From the NCBI GenBank assembly GCA_958510875.1, contig OY294069.1, forward strand, positions 164,919,111 to 164,983,110: 64,000 nucleotides of DNA, in the 5' to 3' direction. Made by a program: the position numbers and the translations under genes. The stretch is from Endomychus coccineus (taxonomy: Eukaryota > Arthropoda > Insecta > Coleoptera > Endomychidae). Of this stretch, positions 12,401-21,743 are shown piece by piece (position 1 is the first letter of the stretch; each line of letters starts with the position of its first letter). The notes beneath the pieces were generated by a model. The model was not told the DNA's origin and ran no database searches. It saw only the letters and a list, made by a program, of their open reading frames with translations.

Positions 12401-13902
12401 ATTGAACGCGTTCAAAAAATACTGTAAGATCCTGCAATGAATTTTGCAGATGCTGCCAATGACCTCGACACTCTTCAACACGACTTAGCACACATTCGAG
12501 ACGATTTGTGTACTGCCGCGATTGCAGACACGAAACAAAAATGTGACCGATGGGGAATCAACGTCGAACGGAGAACAACTAGATGTCGCCGAATGCCTGG
12601 AGAGGTTTTGGCAAACGCTATTGATAGACTCCAGATTGAGTTCGACAATCGTTTTCAGCGTCTTGGTGATATGAACAAGAAGTTTGGCTTCCTCTTGAAT
12701 GTTGCACGGTTGATGAGTGGTTCAGAATTCGATGCGTGGAAAAACAGTGTGAAAGTTTCGGAGACGCTGACGGCACTGACTATAACGACATCGTTGACTG
12801 CAGAATGTTACTACGTTCACGGGAAAATGTCATCGATACCTCCATCGAACTACTCCGATTTCTTATACAGTACGGTAAAGATGTTTTTCCGAATTTAAGA
12901 GTTACGTTACATATCCTGCTAACTGTCTCCGTATCTATTGCAAGTTGTGAGCGGTCCTTCAGCAAGTTGAAGTTAATTTTAACTTAACTGCAGGCATCAA
13001 TGGAGCAACAAAGATTGTCGGACCTAGCTCTGTTGAGTATAGAGAAAGAGACTGTCGAATCGATTGATGCATCACGCATAATAGATACGTTTGGATCAAT
13101 GAAAGCGCGTAAAATACATATCTAGATTTATTGTTCAATGAATATATGTAAGTTTAAAAGAAAGGTACTTAAAACTATTAAAAACAGTGTTCCCTTGTTT
13201 CTTTCATTAAATATTTTTGGCAATGTTGTATACGAAAATGAATATTGTCAAGAATCTGGGGGCTGGGACATGGGGGGGGGAGACGCAAATATGATAGCTA
13301 TTCCCGGGCGCGCAGAATCCTCGCTACACCTCTGCCTTTGATAACCGATATTCACGCTTATTTCCCGACACTGACGATGTTAGAGATAAAAATCCCATGA
13401 CGATTGAAATTATGATTTGTTCTCTTTGTTTTAGATCGTATTAGCTGGTATGGGTTTACCATATATTGGATATCTCCTCGCATACTGTGTAGCTAAATTA
13501 ATCGGGCAATCGCGCCCCGATTGCATAGCGATTGGCATAGAATCAGGGATGCAAAATACAGGAATTGCGATATTTTTACTGAAATTTGCTCTAACACAAC
13601 CACACGCAGATCTGTCAATAAGTAAGTGTTCAAATTTACGAACTAATGACTTAATTGGTGGAAGCTCCCACGTTAAATCAGTTTCATTTGTTGGTATGAA
13701 CAATTAGTACCGCACCGGAACTATGCGAACGATTTTGTTTTAGCTTGACCATATTATTTTATCAATTATTCATTTTGTTTCAGTTGCTCCAGTTGCTGTA
13801 GCTATAATGACCCCCATTCCGCTTTCTATTATCTTTATAATCAAGCAACTCAGATCTAGGTTTGGAAAAACAAAATCAATGGCCTACGACAAATTATATT
13901 AA
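6468..13902 (+). CDS. SLC10-family transporter (bile acid/Na+ symporter-like, P3-type), 6 coding exons
   Basis: A polytopic membrane transporter of the SLC10 (BASS) family. Exons: 6468-6630, 8853-8993, 9050-9294, 9586-10023, 13435-13621, 13784-13902; all introns are GT-AG, phases agree, and the sum is 430 aa. Residues 1-25 look like a signal peptide. They precede an extracellular beta-rich N domain (about 26-105), which is typical of the P3/SLC10A3-like branch rather than the classic ileal transporter. From about residue 115 there are hydrophobic spans. Family motifs visible: AGGASN at about 211-216, matching the GGxxSN motif that shapes the Na+/substrate site, and ESGMQN at about 365-370, matching the E-x-G-x-Q-N segment. 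The protein ends at a TAA; a poly(A) signal lies 90 nt downstream. Intron 4 (3.4 kb) holds a 213-bp tandem repeat and a hAT relic. The substrate cannot be predicted. Confidence 0.9.
7864..7888. repeat. GATA microsatellite
   Basis: A short GATA tetranucleotide run lies in intron 1 of the SLC10-like gene. No further role is visible. Confidence 0.6.
8025..8773. mobile_element. Foldback (long inverted-repeat) MITE in SLC10 intron 1
   Basis: The sequence is almost a complete palindrome. The left arm (about 8025-8370) is matched in reverse complement by the right arm (about 8430-8773), meeting at a short centre near 8400. The tips read GTACAGTC...GACTGTAC and are flanked by TA on both sides, consistent with a Tc1/mariner-type TA target. 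No transposase is encoded. Each arm contains a GGGGTCTCTAATTACGATTC motif that recurs in other elements of the window. Confidence 0.75.
10130..11600 (+). repeat. 213-bp tandem repeat, about 7 units, in SLC10 intron 4
   Basis: Units begin near 10130, 10338, 10552, 10748, 10961, 11174 and 11389, each starting with a variant of TGGCCCTGGAGGAATTGCGAG. Spacings are 208, 214, 196, 213, 213 and 215 bp. The middle units are the most alike. Because 213 is a multiple of three, one + strand frame stays open from 10778 to 11386 and encodes a 71-residue repeat (WPWRNCEKGS..., NVILEALKQQRGK..., MHPTCPKI...). In the first unit another frame reads ELAREELRERIIECKIK, which looks like coiled coil. The outer units carry indels and stops. 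The array starts 107 bp after the exon 4 donor. Confidence 0.9.
11722..11792. repeat. Imperfect hairpin
   Basis: CTGTTATCTTTTAATAATGACAG at the left is matched in reverse by CTGTCACTATCAAAAGATAACAG at the right, around a short loop containing TTTAAAC. It could be a tiny MITE or a palindromic remnant. No function is inferred. Confidence 0.6.
11949..13334 (+). mobile_element. Decayed hAT transposon with 8-bp target duplication
   Basis: Terminal inverted repeats read CATTGGCGTAGCGAGG at the left and, in reverse complement, CAGAGGTGTAGCGAGG at the right. The flanks carry the perfect 8-bp duplication CCTTTGAT (11941-11948 and 13335-13342). On the + strand, broken frames give ZMYM1/DUF4371-like hAT transposase pieces. 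The segment at 12111-12350 includes an SQTRWSARYDAVSVVF block. The segment at 12437-12898 encodes the middle region. The segment near 12880-13125 encodes the hAT C-terminal dimerisation region (TVSVSIASCERSFSKLKLI, then LSDLALLSIEKE after a stop). Several frameshifts and stops make it non-functional. It lies inside SLC10 intron 4. Confidence 0.9.
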
Positions 13903-13991
13903 TTTTGTTTTGTACTAGGTTTTTCCCTACCTCGACGGAAATAGAAAATAAGGGTAGATTACCCAAAGAAGGAGCCATTGTCGACAACTTA

Positions 13992-13997
13992 AATAAA
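13992..13997 (+). promoter_or_regulatory. Poly(A) signal of the SLC10-like gene
   Basis: AATAAA lies 90 nt after the stop codon at 13900-13902, in the right orientation and distance for the transporter mRNA. Confidence 0.55.
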
Positions 13998-14604
13998 GTG
14001 TCAAATGAAAGAAATGCGGCACCTTATGGCACAATGTCACACAGTTAACCAGACTAGAAACCGTTTGTATTTCCTAAAAGATAACAGAAATCCAACTGAC
14101 TTCCATAATACTCGTTTTTATTCAACAAGCAAATAATTATGCTTAAAGTTGCATAACATTACATTTTTCTGAATCTTATGGAATGGATGTTGACATTCTG
14201 TTTTGGTTCATTCGATGTACATTCTGTTTGCTTTGTGAAGTGGTGACATGTGTTGAGGAATGCTTTATTTGGTTTTGGAAAATGAAAATGCAGTTTATGC
14301 TAAATTGTATAAAACAAGCTCGAATACCATACTTACATATTGTATAAACACATCATTGTACCATTAACTGAGACTATATAGGACCATATTTTATTTGTTG
14401 GAGAAAAAATTCAATTTTTACTGACAATTTAAAACTGGCAAGATCAAAATCACTAAAAGTACAAATTTTATATTAGGGTTCTGAATAAACTTCTAAGACA
14501 TTATTGTCTAAAGAAATAATTCTCCAGTTCTACATATTTGGCAGATATGGTATTGGCCAATGACTGTATTTATACTATTTGCTTAGAACGTGACTAGTTG
14601 ATAC

Positions 14605-15216
14605 CACGGTCGTATATACAGGTCTGGAATGTCGAGGCTGTTTCCTATGTGAGTAGTGAGTTCGCTAAGCGTCATCTGTTGCGTAGTAACAAAAAGGTGG
14701 CGCATGAGTCGAGAGATGTTCCCTGGCAACTGTCATTGTTGACTTGTAAACACAAGGAATACCGGCGTTTTTAGAAAAAAATGACGAAACCGTGCATTGT
14801 GCCGAAATGCAAAACGGGGTACAAAAGTGTTAAGCAATAAACTTCTGTTTTTAAGTGCCGAAAGATGCGGAAATGCGAAAAAAGTGGATGCTTGCGATTC
14901 GTTTTAACGGAGGTCTTCTATGAATTTATTTTTAAGGTGAGTAATACATTTTGACAAGAGTAACAGTTCTATTCCTCTCTCAAATCAGAATAGTAAATAT
15001 TGCGTTACGAGGAAAATTATTTTACTTAAAATGTGCGCTTATTATCAATCAATCTTTCTATTGTGGGGCTTGAAATTTGAACGATATGGCGCCTAATCCT
15101 GACAACATACTTCGATCCATGTGCCAGCTGGTGGCTGAGCGAGGGACTACGAGTTTGGCGACATGTAAGAGACTCATGTCAAACATGGAGATACCAGACC
15201 TGTATATATGACCGTG
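14605..15216 (+). mobile_element. Short P-like element with THAP-domain exon (copy 1)
   Basis: The ends are inverted repeats: CACGGTCGTATATACAGGTC at the left and its near-complement (GACCTGTATATATGACCGTG) at the right. They are flanked by the perfect 8-bp duplication GTTGATAC (14597-14604 and 15217-15224). An ATG at 14781 opens a THAP-type zinc-finger start (CIVPKCKTGYKSVK). It is followed by a premature stop and a frameshift relative to copy 2 at 47325-47892, whose frame continues into FKVPKDAEMRKKWMLAI. THAP domains form the N-terminal DNA-binding part of P-element transposases, which also make 8-bp duplications. The catalytic region is absent, so this is a non-autonomous or internally deleted copy. 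Confidence 0.85.
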
Positions 15217-15887
15217 GTTGATACTCACAATTTTATATAAACGACTGTCTATTTTAGTTTATAGTCAATGGTATGTATTAGCAGATTGCACTAACCAAAC
15301 TTATCCGCAATCATTCTGCTCTGATATTATAGTTTTTATATTAATGTTCATCAATTTAAATCCTGGTGATATATTTTTTGGTTCCATATGAAAGTGTGTT
15401 GTAAAATATGTTTGTTTTCCAAATTTTCTGCACAGGTGTTGAACCCAAAACAGGTGAAATAGTCTTTACTGACGATCGTAATGTCATAGTGTCATTCATG
15501 TTTTGTCCTTGGGTACTAGATAAACCATAGAGCGCAGTGAGTTCATAGAAATAGAGATGAAAATCATTATGTCGAAACCACAGACTGTCTGTGGTCAAAG
15601 TAGTTGGATTCTATTCAGGTTTCTCAACGTTCCTAATTCATGTTTTTCGCTAGCTTCATCCTGTGGTGAACGGTCTAAATCTAAGGTAGACCCCTCTACT
15701 TGAGTTTAATATAATACGTTTGTGGTTTTTACGGCATAACTACTACATATCAATTATATGTGTATCGAACTTTACTTTATATTCAAACTTTTAACCTGTT
15801 TCTAATTATTAATTGTGGGTTTCTGGTTAATAAATTGAATTAAATAACTATTTAACATTGAAGTTTATGGGGCTTTTACCCAGCGTT

Positions 15888-15949
15888 GCCAGAGTGGTAC
15901 TATAGTACCACATGTGGTACTTTTGGTTGTCAAACAGTACGGTGGTACT
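15888..15949. repeat. Possible hAT end outside the second hAT relic
   Basis: CAGCGTTGCCAGAGTGGTAC at 15888, followed by a GTGGTACT-rich palindromic stretch, resembles another hAT terminal repeat (CAGxGTTGCCA class). No matching right end was found, so this is tentative. The hAT relic at 15950 inserted into this sequence and duplicated GTGGTACT. Confidence 0.35.
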
Positions 15950-17546
15950 CAGTGGCGGCTCGTGAATTTTTGAGAGAGGAGGCTGGACATAAAACGTTTT
16001 TGTAAAAATATACTCTATTCACAGCCTTTTAACCTTTGCACATCGACCGTACCAGCTACTTCAGTGACAAAATTAATTGTTACCCAGCAAGAACCAACGT
16101 GGAGGTATAGAGTTTCCCTTGGCAAAACATTTTTTTGTTCGTTTTTTGTCTTTTATTTTTTTGGATTTTAAATATTTTTTCTTTTTTTTGGAATTTTTCA
16201 TATTTTGTTTTTTTTTAAATTAATTTTATTAACTTTTTTTATATATTAACGGAATCCTACGGTCTTTAGTTTGCAAAAAATAATCAATAATATTATCAAA
16301 AAATTTATCATTTTGTGTTTTACTAAATCTTTTTCAATAGATATTAAACTAACATTGTATAAACGATTTTGGCCCATTGTATTTGGCATGTAAGTTTTAA
16401 TTTGTTTGAGAGTAGAAAATGATCTCTCCACCGAAGCCGACGTGACAGGAATGGTGACTGTCAAACAAAGTAGTTTATAAAACTGAGGTAAAACTTGTTG
16501 CAAATCATTGTCTATCATATATTTTATCATATCGGCGTGAATGTCGTACTGGCCTAAAATATCTTTATCCGAGTATATAACGCATAATTCATTGTGCAGT
16601 GCTATTTTATCAAAAAATTTATATTTTAGAACTAAGTTATACAAAAAACTTCAATTCATGTAGGTAAATCGGAAAATCGAATCTCAATTTGACCTTTAAT
16701 GGTATCTAAAATTTCATAAAAAAAGTGTTTATAATGTAGTTTCTTGTCTACCAAATTATATATTTTCCTCCTTTAACAATATTCTGTTTACCGGTTAATT
16801 TAAACTTAATACTCGATATAATATGTTCCTGCAATTTTTCATGTCTGTCTATACCACGAGCTGAATTTTTCAAATCATCATAACCCAAGTGCCCCCAACA
16901 TGAAGTTGTATCAGATGTAAATAGCGAACAATACCAGCAATATAATTTATTGTGTACCTCAGATCCCGTTAACCTTAAATATTTTTTACAATTATCAGTA
17001 TCAAATCATCGATTTTGAAACATACCTGTCATCACTAATCTTATCAGCAACTAAATCACTACTCAGTGTAACGTTTAATAACCAAAGAACTCTTTGTTAA
17101 TAACTCACCAAACGACCGAACAGATAAATTTTAACTTAACATTACATCGCTTCACGAAACAAAAACAACAACTGCCAGAGCACGTGTCGAAGTTTGCAGC
17201 CGCGGCAAGTAATCGTATTTCATACGACCGCCGGACAACGAGGTCTATACCTCGTAGCCGCCGAGAGCGTACGAGAAGCTAGCCTCCATGGACTGTTGCC
17301 ATATTCGCTGTTTTACCCTATTTGTGAATTGAACTGTGTTGACCACACGTATTTAGCGTTTGAGATATATAGAGAATCTAACCTCTGGCCACTGTTGCCA
17401 GATTAAAAATAACTACTGAGAACGGGGAATTATTTGTAAAATTTAAAGAATTATCAGAGAAACAGGAAATAAAATGGAGAATGATCATTAAGATAAATTG
17501 GTGAGGAGGCTGAGCCTCCTTAGCCTCCTTGGAGGAGCCGCCACTG
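15950..17546 (-). mobile_element. Decayed hAT transposon with 8-bp target duplication
   Basis: The terminal repeats are CAGTGGCGGCTC at both ends (inverted), and the flanks are the perfect 8-bp duplication GTGGTACT (15942-15949 and 17547-17554). The - strand frame at 16644-16246 encodes the hAT C-terminal dimerisation region: TVTIPVTSASVERSFSTLK followed by RLYNVSLISIEKDL. This matches the ZMYM1/DUF4371 class. The upstream transposase is mostly degraded. The remaining right part (17000-17546) has no usable frame. Confidence 0.9.
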
Positions 17547-17554
17547 GTGGTACT

Positions 17555-19417
17555 CCTTTGATAAATGTACTGTTTTTGGGTATATTGAAAAACATCCACT
17601 TTTTTCATCAAGTATTGGACCACGCCCATTGGCCATACCCGTAAGGTAAGGACGGCATGGCCTTCTAGATTCAGTGACCCTTCTAGAAGTATCTCATGTC
17701 TGCCTCTAGCGGTTGATTTCGAAACTGAGTGAACTGTAAGTTCTTTGTTCTTTGTCTCTCTCACGCAGCTTCTGCCAAACTAGCCAATAGCCGTCACACT
17801 ATCCATATAATGTGTTTTTTCTTTCATATGGCATGTAATATTAAAAAGTGGAACGCTGAGGTAAAATTTAGTTCATTTTCATCGAGTTTGTGGTACGGAG
17901 AATTTTTCCCACCTGGCACAACCCTGACATTTACCTCTATGGGTGCAATGATGGCGCCTTCACATAATTTGTGGCGACACCTGGCCTCTTTCTCCTTCCA
18001 CTCGACCCGGCTATACATAATTTGTGGAACCTGGCTTCTTACTTCTTCCACTCTAGCTTCCTACCCAGGTTTATCAAAAAAGTTGGGCACGGTCTGTCGT
18101 TAACGCTATTGTAGAATAAATTACATTAGGTCGCGGAATGCAACAATGGCGGCACCAGTAATATAAGCATTAGCCTATATCACGTATCTGACTTCATCAA
18201 TTTCCATTAATTTGTCAGAGAAGCAAGAAGAGGACAATTTGCTCTTCAAGCGCATGACTCGTATGCAGGAACTTTAGGTTCATCTAGTATCCATAATTTG
18301 AACAAATGACATCCCAGGGCGCTTTTATACTACATATAGCGGTGACTGTATACTTGATGTTCCTATGGACGGTGGCAGGGCAGCTTATTGTTTGTAATTG
18401 TGTCCATTACTGTATCAGCATTGCAAACAATTTAAGTATTGTGACTAATGGTTGAAATGTGGTAAACCCAGATTACATCTTCCTGTAGGACTCTGCATTG
18501 CTAAGTGATAAACAAAATTGAAGGCGATTTATTTTCAAAATAGTAGAGAGTGATGACGAATCTAGCGAAACACCCCGGAATTTTTTTTTTACAAAATATG
18601 AATTAGTGCGGAGTCTTCGGCAGGAAAATGCAATTCAAATTCTAACCCAATGGAGTTAATTATGGATTAGTATATGATGGGTGTTTCATGGGTAATGTCC
18701 TTTATAGTATTCCTAATAATTCCCTCCACAGAACTTGTGTTGTGTAAAATTGAGACTTCCAAAATAGCGGTGTCAATCTAGCATCCAAAAACTCGAATAT
18801 GTGGTGAATGCAAAGTAGTCTCGCTTTTTATTTTTAATTGTGACCTCATAAGAAGTGCAATTGAATATTTTGGGGGAAAGCGTTTCGTTGAAATGTTTTC
18901 TTATTATCGATAATTCAGGTCAAAATGAGATATTATTCGGTATAAAAATGAATGGCGGCTCACTTTCTTGAGCAATTGACCCTATGAAAAACAAAGTGGA
19001 AATGTGCTGCAATATACGTCGTTTTATTATTGGAATAAAATGTCCAATTTTATCCCCGTCGTTTCTACTAAGCACGTGAGATCTTTAAAATGACCCAGTG
19101 GGACGTCTACCTTCTGGTGGATGGCGTTTGCAATACTTTGTTGGTTCTGTAACATTTCAAATAGGGGTGTTTGAACCTCTGGCAGAGATGGTCGAAAGTG
19201 CCATCTTTTTGCTGTGCTAATGAGCTCATGAGAGCGAAACAGCTGTCCAGAACCAATAGATGTGTTGTCAACGTTCAATCTCTAGGTCTATTGACTTTTA
19301 AGACGAAAATGTGTTTGTTGTGACTTTTTGGTGATAACATTGTTATTGTTAAACAATTCTTCAGTCATCAGTATTCCTTGGAAATGAATTTTTTGAAAAT
19401 TAAAGTATAATTAGTTA
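17555..19417. other. Intergenic sequence, nothing recognised
   Basis: Open frames of about 124 and 128 codons occur at 17729-18103 (+) and 17764-17378 (-). Neither has a recognisable domain, and the second overlaps the hAT right end. I do not call genes here. Confidence 0.45.
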
Positions 19418-19419
19418 TG

Positions 19420-20688
19420 CAGGGTGTTTCAAAAAAGGTGGCCCCGTTGCTAGGATTGGTAGAACACTGAAAAATAAGTGGGGTTTGCTTGGAAAAATGT
19501 TTCGTAACGGCATCCGTTTTCAAGATACAGCGTGTTGTAAAAAAAAATAATTTTTTACGATTATTTCGTAACCACTGGCAACATTGTGATTTAATTTTGT
19601 ATGAACATGTTTTGGAAGCTGACACATCGTATGTTTTTATTTTTATACCTGACCCTCATAGAGGGGGGACTAATTACACGGTTTCAACCAAGTAGTTACA
19701 TAACTTTTTTGAGGTTAGATTTTCTAACACAATTTTTAGGTGAAATTAAACATCATTCAATTTTACATAAAAAGGTACTCTTAGTAAAACTCTATATTGT
19801 GTACCGTTTTCAGAATATTTCAATTTGAAACTGATGCTGATATAAAGTAAAAAACAATTATCAATTTATTTAAAACAAAAACAATAACATCATTCTTATG
19901 CTAAAGTTATTAATTAAACAAAGAATCACAAGAAGAAAAACAAAATAAATTTGAATATAAACATGAAATATTTAATCAGTTAGAGTAACTGTTCAAAATG
20001 TCCTCCGTTTTCACGAATAGACAATTCTATCCTTTTTTCTACGGAATGCATTAATTTTCTAAACGGTTGAGGATCAACTATGAGGTCATTAAAGTGACGT
20101 TCAATGCTGTCTTGCAACTCTTGACGTGAATTTACCTCTGTAGAATAGACTTTTCCTTAACATACGACCAAACTATGTAGTCCAAAGGATTGAAATCGCA
20201 TGATTGAATATTTCATGTTTTTATTCAAATTTATTTTAATTTTCTGCTTGCGATTGTTTGTTTGATTGATAACTTTAGCATTGGAATAATGTTATTGTTC
20301 TCGGTTTTTAATAAATTGGTAATTGTTTTTTACTTTATACCACCAACAATAATTACATCATTTTCAAATCAAAATATTCCGAAAACGGTACACAAATCTA
20401 ATCTCAAAAAAGTTATGTTTAAAACTACTTGGCACGAACCGTGTAATTAGCGCCCTGTATGAGTCAGATATAAAATAAATTCATACGATGTGTCAGCTTC
20501 CAAAACATGTTCATACAAAATTTCCAGCAGTTTCGAAATAATCGTAAAAAAAGTTTTTTTTACAACACTATCTTCAATACGGATGCCGTTACGAAAATTT
20601 TTTACTAAACAAACCCCTTATTTTTCAGTGTTCTACCTATCCTAGCAACGGGGTCACCTTTTTTTGAAACACCCTGTATATTAAATTT
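19420..20688 (-). mobile_element. Tc1/mariner-type element with very long terminal repeats (copy 1)
   Basis: Ends read CAGGGTGTTTCAAAAAAGGT (left) and the reverse complement near 20688. The inverted homology extends roughly 500 bp into each arm. On the - strand, about 20200-19980, a transposase C-terminus is visible: FNPLDYIVWSYVKEK, then after a frameshift SRQELQDSIERHFNDL, LMHSVEKRI, ENGGHFEQLL and a stop. The (D)xNPLDYxVW block is the distal part of the mariner/Tc1 catalytic domain. The rest of the transposase is deleted. A sister copy lies at 57400-58660. Confidence 0.75.
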
Positions 20689-21743
20689 TCCATAAAATGA
20701 AATTATAATTTCTCAAATTCAAATCTACCAACAGATACAGACTTTGACTTACCTTGATGCACCCAAGCCGCCTTCTTTGTTGTTGAATTGATAATTTGTA
20801 AACCTTCAATTTTAATATTTTGTTTTAAAATATTTTTTTGTTTCTATCAAAAATGGTGAGTGAACACGATGCATTTTTAACTCCCAGTTAAATGGTTTAT
20901 TCAATTTTAATATGAAAATTGCAAAATTAATTGTCTAAATAAAAAATAACTACCAAAGTTTCAAAAATCAGGAGTTGGAAACAAATATTGGTATACTGTT
21001 TATGTTCATCAGAAATTGAGCATTGTACATCAATCTTATTTTTCCAAAATTTCAAATTTTAATTTGTCACTTAAAAACGCTATTAATCGATTTTCTGTAT
21101 TTCTTGTGAGGTCACAAGTAACAATCAAAACACTAGGCTACCTTTGAACCCTCCCTGAAAAAAAATAGATTGATACCTGATACCATCAAAACCATTAATA
21201 TCAAATTAAAATAGTGATATATTATGAATGTTTTTTATTTATAATTGTTGATTTGACTATATTTTAATAAAAAAAAATCATTAAATTAATGGCTTAATTT
21301 TTCACTCCCGTAAATATGCCTACGTGAATGTTACAAAATAATATTCGATATATAACATAAAACGTTTCGGCTATAAAACAAGATTATAGACCTGGAATGA
21401 ACTTTTATTGTATATGTGTTATTATAAATACTGTTATTTAATTCAATACATAATGAACAATCATATAAAATCGCTTGTACGTAATAAATATTATCACAAG
21501 TAGTACTAAAAAGTAGTACGGGGCGACCTTCAAATAAATAAATCTACCTAATCAATGTAATTTATCTAACTAGACTGTATAAAATACTAAAAATAAATAG
21601 ACAAAATGTACAACATTACAAAAATTTTAAGCTCTCGAAATTCATATTAAACTTTGCTATACCCAGCTGGTACTGAAAATTAATAGAAATGGTAAGGCTC
21701 ACTTTTCCTAATATAAATAAAATTTGCTATTATTTTTATATAA
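20689..21743. other. Intergenic sequence and likely 3' UTR of the Nudix gene
   Basis: AT-rich sequence between the mariner-type copy and the last Nudix exon. It must hold the Nudix 3' untranslated region. No other feature is supported. Confidence 0.45.

Noticed and set aside
17729..18103. 124-codon open frame on the + strand
   Set aside because: No domain, no splice context and low-complexity residues. It overlaps another frame on the - strand. Length alone does not support a gene.
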